The notes beneath the pieces were generated by a model, which ran no database searches, was not told where the DNA came from, and saw nothing but the letters and a program-made list of their open reading frames with translations. From the NCBI RefSeq assembly GCF_018491765.1, contig NZ_JABWCU010000001.1, forward strand, positions 186,001 through 250,000: 64,000 bases of DNA, read 5' to 3'. The position numbers and the translations under genes were made by a program. This DNA comes from Novosphingobium profundi (lineage in GTDB: Bacteria; Pseudomonadota; Alphaproteobacteria; Sphingomonadales; Sphingomonadaceae). Positions within the stretch are counted from its first letter, which is position 1. Every line of letters starts with the position of its first letter. Of this stretch, positions 28,048 to 34,361 are shown piece by piece.

Positions 28048-29069
28048 CGGTCCGTGTGCTCATCGTCGACGATTCCGCCACCATGCGCGCGATCCTCATG
28101 TCACGGCTCAGCGAACAGCCCGAAATCGAGGTTGTCGACACGGCATCGAACGCGGCGCAGGCACGCGAACTGATCAAGAAGCACGATCCCGACGTGGTCA
28201 CGCTCGACATCGAAATGCCCGGCATGAACGGTCTCGATTTTCTCGAGAAGATCATGACCCTGCGCCCGACGCCCGTGATCATCATATCGGGGGCCACGCA
28301 GGAAGGTAACGACGTCACCGCGCGCGCGCTCGCGTTGGGTGCGGTGAGTTGCTATTCGAAATACGACCCGACCGGGAAGCTCGCCCTGAACGACAGCGGC
28401 GAGCTGGGGCGGCTCATCCACGAGGCCGCGCAGGTTCGCTTTCGTCCGCCCGCGCGTTCCGCCCCCGCCGTTGCGGAGGAAAGCCGGCGATCGATCCGGC
28501 GCGACACCCGCGTGATCGCGATCGGTTCGTCGACCGGAGGGGTCGAGGCCCTGCAGGTGCTCTTGCGCGAGTTCCCGGTGGATTGCCCGCCGACGGTCAT
28601 CGTCCAGCACGTCAATCCGCGGTTCGCTCCGGCCATTGCGCGCACGCTCGACAATGCCTGTCCGGCCCGCGTGCAAGTCGCCATGAACGACATGCCCTTG
28701 CTGGCTGGCAACGTCTACCTGGCGGCCGAGGCCGATCATCATCTCCTCGTCCGCGGGAGCTCGAGCCTGCACGCCAAGCTGCGCCGCGGTGATCCGATTT
28801 CCGGCCATTGTCCGAGCGTGGATGCGCTGTTCGCGTCTGTGGCGCAGTCGGTAGGCAGCGACGCCGTGGGCATTCTCCTGACCGGGATGGGCAAGGACGG
28901 GGCCCAGGGCCTGCTCGCGATGGCGCAAGCGGGCGCCCATACGATCGCGCAGGACGAAAGCACCTGTACGGTTTTCGGCATGCCCCGCGCGGCCATAACG
29001 CTGGGCGCGGCGCGTGTCGTCGCCCCCATCAACCGCATCGCCCGCCACGCACTCAACAAGGCCGCCTGA
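28044..29069 (+). CDS. cheB: Chemoreceptor methylesterase/deamidase CheB
   Basis: The receptor methylesterase of this operon, 341 residues. The receiver domain has Asp55 in TLDIEMPGMNG. The catalytic domain has an intact triad: Ser163 (GSSTGG), His189 (IVQHVNPRF) and Asp285 (TGMGKDG), plus the substrate-binding CPSVDALF and FGMPRAA blocks. This contrasts with the degenerate paralogue at 23313-24347. GTG 28044 overlaps the cheR stop by 4 nt, and the stop overlaps the cheD start by 1 nt. The usual receiver Lys region reads YSKYDP rather than KP, a small departure. Confidence 0.96.
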   Translation: MTVRVLIVDDSATMRAILMSRLSEQPEIEVVDTASNAAQARELIKKHDPDVVTLDIEMPGMNGLDFLEKIMTLRPTPVIIISGATQEGNDVTARALALGAVSCYSKYDPTGKLALNDSGELGRLIHEAAQVRFRPPARSAPAVAEESRRSIRRDTRVIAIGSSTGGVEALQVLLREFPVDCPPTVIVQHVNPRFAPAIARTLDNACPARVQVAMNDMPLLAGNVYLAAEADHHLLVRGSSSLHAKLRRGDPISGHCPSVDALFASVAQSVGSDAVGILLTGMGKDGAQGLLAMAQAGAHTIAQDESTCTVFGMPRAAITLGAARVVAPINRIARHALNKAA

Positions 29070-29626
29070 TGTCCAGTCTCGATTTCATGAACAGCGGAAA
29101 CGTCAAGCTCACCGTGTTGCAGGGCCAGTTCAAGGTCAGCTCGGGGCCCCGGGTCGAACTGAGCACGGTGCTGGGATCGTGTGTCGCGACCTGTCTCTAC
29201 GATCCGGCGGTCGAACTGGGAGGCATGAACCATTTCCTCCTGCCCGAGCCGCCCGCCAGCCACGATCGCGGGCAAGTCGACGTCCATTACGGGGTCTATC
29301 TCATGGAGATGCTGATCAACGAGATGCTGAATTACGGCGCGCGCAAGGACCGCCTTCGAGCGCACCTCTACGGGGGGGCCAATATCCGCTCCGGGATGCA
29401 GCAGATCGGTACCGCGAACGCCGATTTTGCGCGCAGTTTCCTGGTGCGCGAACGTATCGAACTCGTGCGCGAGGATCTGGGGGGATCGAACGCGCGCAGG
29501 GTCGATTTCCGGCCCTCTTCGGGAATGGTGCGGTGCCGCTCGGTGGCATCCTCCGACGCCCCACCTGAAATTCGTACGCAACCCCCATCGCGACCGGCCC
29601 CGCGGGGCGATGTCGAACTGTTCTGA
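29069..29626 (+). CDS. cheD: Chemoreceptor glutamine deamidase CheD
   Basis: CheD hydrolyses receptor glutamines to glutamates and can bind CheC-type phosphatases. The 185-residue protein carries the cysteine-hydrolase signature: Thr33 and Cys38 in STVLGSCVA and His55 in GGMNHFLLP. The YGVYLMEMLINEML and LRAHLYGGANI blocks are also conserved. ATG 29069 shares a base with the cheB stop (TGATG). No CheC is present in this cluster, so any phosphatase partner is absent or different. Confidence 0.95.
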   Translation: MSSLDFMNSGNVKLTVLQGQFKVSSGPRVELSTVLGSCVATCLYDPAVELGGMNHFLLPEPPASHDRGQVDVHYGVYLMEMLINEMLNYGARKDRLRAHLYGGANIRSGMQQIGTANADFARSFLVRERIELVREDLGGSNARRVDFRPSSGMVRCRSVASSDAPPEIRTQPPSRPAPRGDVELF

Positions 29627-29642
29627 TCAAGCGAGGCACGCA

Positions 29643-30014
29643 ATGTCCAAGAATACCCGCATCCTGACCGTTGATGACAGCGCATCGATGCGTGCGCTGC
29701 TGAACCATGCCCTTTCGACCAACGGCTTCGAGGTTTCGCAAGCCGACGATGGCGTCTCCGCGCTCGAGTGGCTGGCGGTGAACGAGGTCGACGTCGTGAT
29801 TACCGACATCAACATGCCGCGTCTCGATGGCTTCGGGCTGATCGAGCAGGTGCGTGGCGGCACGCGCCACCGGGATCGACCGATCCTGGTGCTGACCACG
29901 GAGAGCTCGGACGAGAAGAAGGCGCGTGCCCGCGCCGCCGGCGCGACCGGCTGGATCGTCAAGCCCTTCGACACCGAGAAGCTCGTCGCCGCCGTGCGCC
30001 GGGTTGCCCATTGA
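29643..30014 (+). CDS. cheY: CheY response regulator
   Basis: A single receiver domain of 123 residues that carries the output signal from CheA. Acid pocket TVDDSASM, phosphoacceptor Asp55 in VITDINMPRLDGFG, switch Thr in VLTTESS and Lys in WIVKPFD are all present. ATG 29643 lies 16 nt after the cheD stop. Whether it binds a flagellar motor cannot be told, because no motility genes are in the window. Confidence 0.95.
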   Translation: MSKNTRILTVDDSASMRALLNHALSTNGFEVSQADDGVSALEWLAVNEVDVVITDINMPRLDGFGLIEQVRGGTRHRDRPILVLTTESSDEKKARARAAGATGWIVKPFDTEKLVAAVRRVAH

Positions 30015-30042
30015 CGCCAGGACCAAGCCGAGGAGGCCCACC

Positions 30043-30483
30043 ATGTACCGTGAATTGATAACCTTCGAAGTCGCCGGGCAGATCTTCGCGCTCGACATCA
30101 TGGCCATTCGCGAAATTCGGGCCTGGACCCCGGTGACACCGATGCCGCGCGTGCCGCATTACGTCTCGGGCGTGGTGAACCTTCGCGGCACCGTGCTGCC
30201 CGTGATCGATCTTGCCGCGCGGCTGGGGTGGCCGGCGACCGAGGCGACGCCGCGCCATGCGATCATCGTATGCCAGGTGAAGGGGCAGTCGCAGGGGCTG
30301 ATCGTCGATTCGGTCAGCGACATCGTCGGTCTCAACACCGAGACGCTTCAGCCGGCCCCCACTGCGGGCCACGACGAAGTCGTGCCGTTCCTCGAGGGCC
30401 TCGTCGCGATCGAGGAGAAGATGGTCATGGTTCTCGATCTCAACGCGCTCAGCGATTCCGGAGACATGGCGTTCGCGGCTTGA
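30043..30483 (+). CDS. cheW: CheW coupling protein
   Basis: The 146-residue adaptor that links receptors to CheA. The CheW SH3-like domain shows ELITFEVAGQIFALDI, VVNLRGTVLPVIDLA and the C-terminal FLEGLVAIEEKMVMVLDLN. The start ATG 30043 has a near-ideal AGGAGG site a few bases upstream, the strongest in this operon, which suggests high expression. It is 28 nt after cheY. Confidence 0.95.
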   Translation: MYRELITFEVAGQIFALDIMAIREIRAWTPVTPMPRVPHYVSGVVNLRGTVLPVIDLAARLGWPATEATPRHAIIVCQVKGQSQGLIVDSVSDIVGLNTETLQPAPTAGHDEVVPFLEGLVAIEEKMVMVLDLNALSDSGDMAFAA

Positions 30484-30498
30484 TCGGGACCAGATGCT

Positions 30499-30822
30499 AT
30501 GCATGAACCGAAATTCAACGCGATGGCCGAAGTCCTGTTGGAGCTGGGAACCGAAGTGGAAGCCCTGGGCGAGGTCCTGTGCCGCGACCAGGGATTTGCC
30601 GGGAGGCACTTGCGCGAGTTGCAGGCCATCGACCTCATAGCCCAGAAGCAGCGCGCGCTGGCGGCAATTCTGGCTGCGGGGTTCAGCGAGCACGAGATGC
30701 GCCGGATCAGCCTGGAGGCCCTGCGCACGCGCTTTTGCGGCTTCATGGACGACAGCGTCCCTTATTGCGAGGTTCCTCTGGAAGGCAGCGTGAAGCCGGA
30801 CTCGCTGGGCTTGTGGGAGTGA
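30499..30822 (+). CDS. Small helical protein at the end of the che operon (unknown)
   Basis: A 107-residue, largely helical protein that I do not recognise as any named family. It begins 15 nt after cheW on the same strand, so it is very likely part of the operon. Residues 45-49 read DLIAQ in the context LQAIDLIAQKQRAL, which matches the DxxxQ catalytic pattern of CheZ CheY-phosphatases (QDLTGQ in enteric CheZ). The operon has no CheZ, CheC, CheX or FliY otherwise. A short CheZ-like phosphatase is therefore an attractive but unproven idea; a chemosensory scaffold protein is the alternative. Confidence 0.75.
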   Translation: MHEPKFNAMAEVLLELGTEVEALGEVLCRDQGFAGRHLRELQAIDLIAQKQRALAAILAAGFSEHEMRRISLEALRTRFCGFMDDSVPYCEVPLEGSVKPDSLGLWE

Positions 30823-30847
30823 CGTCGGCGCTTTAATCGCGGATGGC

Positions 30848-31504
30848 ATGACTGATCGTGCACCGCCCGAACCCCGGCCAGGCGTGGACGTGCGCCGGCA
30901 TGCGCCGGCCACCTTGCGCAATCGCGAGCCGATCCTCGACGTTCTGCGAGCCGTTCTGCCGAAGCAGGGCCGGGTGCTCGAAGTGGCGAGCGGGAGCGGC
31001 GAACACGCCGTTCATTTCGCGCGCGCCTTGCCGGGTCTCGACTGGCAACCGAGTGATCCTGATCGGGATGCCTGCGCTTCGATCGCGGCCTGGCGTGAGG
31101 CCGAACCCTGTCCAAATCTTCACGCGCCGTTCGAGCTCGATGCCGCCTCGCCGGCGGACTGGCCCGTGGCGAAGGCGGAGGCACTGGTGTGCATCAACAT
31201 GGTCCACATCAGCCCCTGGGAAGCAACACTGGGCCTGTTTGCAGGTGCGCAAAGGGTTTTGGAAGAGGGCGCCCCGGTCGTGCTCTACGGACCCTATCGG
31301 CGTGGTGATCGGGTGTTGGAACCGAGCAATGCGGCGTTCGATCTCGACCTCAAACGGCGCGATCCGCGCTGGGGCTTGCGCGAGGTGGAAGCGGTTCGGG
31401 CCGAGGCCTTGGCACGTGGTTTCGTTCTCGAACGTGAAGTTGAAATGCCCGCGAACAACCTTTGCCTCGTGTTCCGAAAGCAGCTCAAGCCTGATCCGGC
31501 GTGA
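30848..31504 (+). CDS. DUF938 SAM-dependent methyltransferase-like protein
   Basis: A 218-residue protein of the DUF938 family. The N-terminal RHAPATLRNREPILDVL is the family hallmark, followed by a SAM-binding glycine motif VLEVASGSGEHAVHFA, the LPGLDWQPSDPD block and INMVHISPWEAT. These are Rossmann-type methyltransferases of unknown substrate. It lies 25 nt after the che operon on the same strand but is unlikely to be functionally linked. Its stop is 9 nt from the ancestral end of the convergent MATE gene. Confidence 0.92.
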   Translation: MTDRAPPEPRPGVDVRRHAPATLRNREPILDVLRAVLPKQGRVLEVASGSGEHAVHFARALPGLDWQPSDPDRDACASIAAWREAEPCPNLHAPFELDAASPADWPVAKAEALVCINMVHISPWEATLGLFAGAQRVLEEGAPVVLYGPYRRGDRVLEPSNAAFDLDLKRRDPRWGLREVEAVRAEALARGFVLEREVEMPANNLCLVFRKQLKPDPA

Positions 31505-31513
31505 GCTGTCCGG

Positions 31514-31633
31514 TCAGCGAAATGATCGGCGAACGAGATGCGGCAAGGTTGCCAATTGACCAGCCGCTCGCGCGAGGAACAAGGTGGTGAAGGCCAGCCA
31601 CAGACCATAGTTGCCCAAGATGGGGTGCAGGAG
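31514..31633 (-). pseudogene. Detached 3' end of the MATE transporter gene
   Basis: The 39 codons after the amber stop at 31634-31636 stay open in the same frame and encode LLHPILGNYGLWLAF and ARAAGQLATLPHLVRRSFR, then TGA at 31514-31516. This matches the final helix of DinF/MATE proteins (GLW at the helix start), so it was part of the ancestral reading frame. Confidence 0.8.
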
Positions 31634-32863
31634 CTAGAGTAGGCCTGCGTAGAGCAGCATGGCGAAAGCCATGGTACCCATCATCGCCCGCGTCCAACCG
31701 GCACCGACGAACACGCCATCGAGCACGAACGAGGCTACGCCCACGAGCGGGAGGGCAATGACCCACCCGAAGTACGCCTGCGCTTCCGTTTGAACCGCCG
31801 GCGACGCGGTGAAGGCCTGGGCCAGTGCGGGGCCGACGATCGCGTAGGCGAGGCTCACGGCCAGGCCTGCTACCAGCCCCCACGCCAGTGCGAGGTGCAC
31901 GATCTTGCGAAGACGCGGTTCGTCGTTCGCCCCGAAGGCCTCGCCGCACAGCACCTGCGCCGCGTTTTCGAACCCGTCGAGGAGGAGGCTCGACAGCATG
32001 AAGAGTTGAAACAGGATGCCGTTCGCCGCGAGCGTGACCGGGCCCGAGCTGGCGCCCATGCGCGCAAAAAGCATCATGGCGCCGGTCAGCAGCAGGGTAC
32101 GCAGGAATAGGTCACGATTGAGCGCGAAGAGCCGGGCAAGCTCCCGGCGCTGCCACGTTGATTTGCGCCGGGCCATCGTCCATGCAAGCCGAGCCCCCGG
32201 ACGGCGCGTCACGATCGAGGCCAGAAGCACCAGTCGAACACCTTCGGAAATCAGGCTGGCGGCCGCGACACCCGCAACATTCCAGCCCGCGCCGAGGACG
32301 AGTACGAGATCAAGGGTGATATGGAGCAGGTTGGCGGCCACTTCGATTGCAAGCACCGCGCGAAGCTGGCGCTGACCGACCAGCCAGCCGATCAGGACAC
32401 AGTTGCAAAGCCAGATCGGGGCGCTCCAGTAGCGAAGCGCGACATAGCTCTCGGCCTGTGACCGCAGGTCGCCGTGCGCGCTCAGGAAGTCGAGCCCGTA
32501 AGGAACGGCAAGTGGCATTGCCGAGACGAGAACGAGGCCGACGCCCAGCGAGACGACCAGGGCACGCACGAGGGTGGCGGCTTGCGCATGCGTGTCGCGC
32601 TGGCCGGCGCTTTGCGCGGTCAGCGCGATCGTGCTCGTGCGCAGGAAATTGAACACGTTGAGCAGGCCCATCATGAACTTGGCGCCGAGTTCGACGCCGC
32701 CTTGCGCGGAGGCGTCGCCGAGCCGCCCGATCGCCCACATATCGGCGAGGCCAAAGAGAGCCGTTGCAATGTTGGTGAGCATGGCCGGTAAGGCGATCGA
32801 CCAGAGCAATCCGCTCATGGAGGGCTGGCGTGGGGATGCGCGGCGCGATCGGATCAGGCGCAA
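31634..32863 (-). CDS. MATE-family (DinF-like) efflux transporter, cut short by an amber codon
   Basis: A multidrug and toxin extrusion transporter of the inner membrane, cation-coupled. The 409 residues present cover eleven of twelve membrane segments, starting at ALPAMLTNIATALFGLADMWAIGRLG and including LLLDGFENAAQVLCGEAFGA. The frame stops at TAG (31634-31636) in the sequence LLYAGLL-stop, while the next 39 codons continue the family sequence through helix 12. A single base change (TGG to TAG) would explain it. The gene is therefore probably inactive, or the sequence has an error, or the stop is read through. Start ATG 32863 (or the ATG fifteen codons in) is normal. Confidence 0.85.
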   Translation of the reverse strand: MRLIRSRRASPRQPSMSGLLWSIALPAMLTNIATALFGLADMWAIGRLGDASAQGGVELGAKFMMGLLNVFNFLRTSTIALTAQSAGQRDTHAQAATLVRALVVSLGVGLVLVSAMPLAVPYGLDFLSAHGDLRSQAESYVALRYWSAPIWLCNCVLIGWLVGQRQLRAVLAIEVAANLLHITLDLVLVLGAGWNVAGVAAASLISEGVRLVLLASIVTRRPGARLAWTMARRKSTWQRRELARLFALNRDLFLRTLLLTGAMMLFARMGASSGPVTLAANGILFQLFMLSSLLLDGFENAAQVLCGEAFGANDEPRLRKIVHLALAWGLVAGLAVSLAYAIVGPALAQAFTASPAVQTEAQAYFGWVIALPLVGVASFVLDGVFVGAGWTRAMMGTMAFAMLLYAGLL

Positions 32864-32953
32864 GGTGAGTACAAGCCTTCGATTACGTCGTCGGAGCGGG
32901 ACGAAACGACGACCCCTGTGCGGTTTCGCCTCTACGGAGCGTTCGGGAGCCTT

Positions 32954-32990
32954 AAAAAAATCGGCGCGCCGGAGGTATCCCCCGGCGCGC
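32954..32990 (-). terminator. Strong intrinsic terminator (minus strand)
   Basis: Perfect 9-bp GC-only arms at 32964-32972 and 32982-32990 (GCGCGCCGG / CCGGCGCGC), followed on the minus strand by seven T (32954-32960). It ends transcripts coming from pfkB, or a short RNA from the gap, before the MATE gene. Confidence 0.85.
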
Positions 32991-33079
32991 TCTCTCCCAA
33001 CCTCTGCAAATTCGTGAGGTCTGTCAAAGACCTTTCAATCGCAATGTGCAACAGAAATCGCGTCAGGGGAAGCAATATC

Positions 33080-33095
33080 TGCAAACGGGTTTGCA
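33080..33095. promoter_or_regulatory. Palindrome TGCAAAC-GG-GTTTGCA
   Basis: Perfect 7-bp arms with a 2-nt centre. The shape resembles LacI/GntR-type operators, but no regulator of those families is adjacent. Probably a binding site within the pfkB-MATE gap. Confidence 0.45.
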
Positions 33096-33136
33096 ATCGA
33101 TACAGGCTCCACCCACCTTGCCGATCCAAGGTATTG

Positions 33137-33150
33137 TTCCTACGTAGGAA
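33137..33150. promoter_or_regulatory. Perfect 14-bp palindrome TTCCTACGTAGGAA
   Basis: A self-complementary 14-mer without spacer, lying about 110 bp after the pfkB stop (minus strand sense). Too symmetrical to be likely by chance in one short gap; candidate operator. Confidence 0.45.
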
Positions 33151-33261
33151 TTCTATAGCGAACTTGCGAAATCGGCGGCGATGCTGCAAAATTCTTCAGG
33201 CCTGAATTGCGGTATGCTGCAGCGGTCCTGGCGAAGTTTGCCGAATCTCTCTCGTGCAGAA

Positions 33262-34206
33262 TCAGAGCCTTGCAGGCTGCGCGATGGACGCGAGCAGGCG
33301 CCGTATGTCGGCGGGATGCGCCAATCCGGTTCCGGCGCGCAAGATCGCCGCGGAACCTGCCGCGATGCCCAGGCGAAAGGCGCTCAGATCATCGTCCCCG
33401 CGCGCGAGGGCAAAGACCATCGCGGCGACGAAGCTGTCGCCCGCGCCAACGGCGCTGGCCGCCTCGATCGGCAGGGCGGGCAGAAAGTACGCGCCTTTGC
33501 CCGAGGCGAGGATCGCGCCCTGGTGCCCCATCGTCACCGCCATGAGCCGCGCCTTTCCCGCGCGGACACTGCGCAGGGCGGCCTCGGCGATGTCTTCGTG
33601 GCTCTCGAGCTTGTGTCCCACATATTGCTGGAGCTCGCCGACGCTGGGTTTGACGAGGAGCAGGCCACCCTGTTCGATGCCGCGCGCGAGTGCGGCACCC
33701 GAACTGTCGAGAACCACCTCGATCCCGCGAGCCGACAGGCGCTCCATGACTTGCGGATAGAAATCTGCGGGAACACCCGGTGGCAGTGATCCGCTGAGCA
33801 CGACGATCTCGGCGTCGGTTGCCGCCACTTGTTCGAGACAGGCGCGCCATTCGCAGTCCGAGACGGTGGGGCCCGCTGGAGTGAAGCGGTATTCCTTTCC
33901 GCTTTGACGCTCCAGCACGGCGGAGGCGATGCGCGTCGGCCCCGCGATGGGAATGCGGGTGCGGACCAGCTGGTGCTTGTCCAGAAGACCGTCGAGTGCG
34001 GGGCCCGTGGCGCCGCCCGAAAGATAGAAGCAGCGCGCATGGCCGCCGAGGCGCACGAAGACACGCGCCACGTTGATGCCGCCGCCGCCAGGTGCGTACC
34101 ATTCGTTGTCCGTGCGCATCTTGTGGGTATGGCGCATTTCGGCGACGTCGTAGGATACGTCGATGGTCGGGTTCATCGTCACAGTGGCGATAGACTTCAT
34201 GGACAT
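33262..34206 (-). CDS. PfkB-family sugar kinase (1-phosphofructokinase/tagatose-6-P kinase type)
   Basis: A ribokinase-fold kinase of about 314 residues that phosphorylates a sugar phosphate with ATP. It has the N-terminal TVTMNPTIDVSY, the GGGGINVARV signature of phosphofructokinase-type members, VLSGSLPPGVP in the middle, and the C-terminal catalytic motif SAVGAGDSFVAAM with the catalytic Asp. This subgroup includes E. coli PfkB and FruK. A GAGGAG site stands 4 nt before ATG 34206 and 10 nt before ATG 34200; either could be used. Neighbouring genes do not reveal the substrate. Confidence 0.92.
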   Translation of the reverse strand: MSMKSIATVTMNPTIDVSYDVAEMRHTHKMRTDNEWYAPGGGGINVARVFVRLGGHARCFYLSGGATGPALDGLLDKHQLVRTRIPIAGPTRIASAVLERQSGKEYRFTPAGPTVSDCEWRACLEQVAATDAEIVVLSGSLPPGVPADFYPQVMERLSARGIEVVLDSSGAALARGIEQGGLLLVKPSVGELQQYVGHKLESHEDIAEAALRSVRAGKARLMAVTMGHQGAILASGKGAYFLPALPIEAASAVGAGDSFVAAMVFALARGDDDLSAFRLGIAAGSAAILRAGTGLAHPADIRRLLASIAQPARL

Positions 34207-34361
34207 GCATCTCCTCGGCTCGGCCGGACCTGGCAAGCAGGTAGGCGCCGTCCCGCATCGGGTTCCATGTCCTGCATCAAGGCGGGTGTATTCTCAACCC
34301 GCGGCCCTGGCGATGGCCCCGACGTGAAGCCTAGGCTGGTAGCTGGGTGGGCGAGGAGGTC

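Larger units (their letters stand above)
32864..33261. other. 400-bp gap with terminator and two palindromes
   Basis: No protein-coding frame is convincing. On the minus strand the order from right to left is: palindrome 33137-33150, palindrome 33080-33095, a small hairpin GGTCT/AGACC at about 33019-33033, and a strong terminator at 32954-32990, then 91 nt to the MATE start. The layout would suit a small RNA gene or a leader with an attenuator. Confidence 0.5.

Noticed and set aside
32932..33189. Minus-strand frame of 85 codons in the pfkB-MATE gap
   Set aside because: It reads through the terminator hairpin and T-tract at 32954-32990, and the translation is unremarkable.
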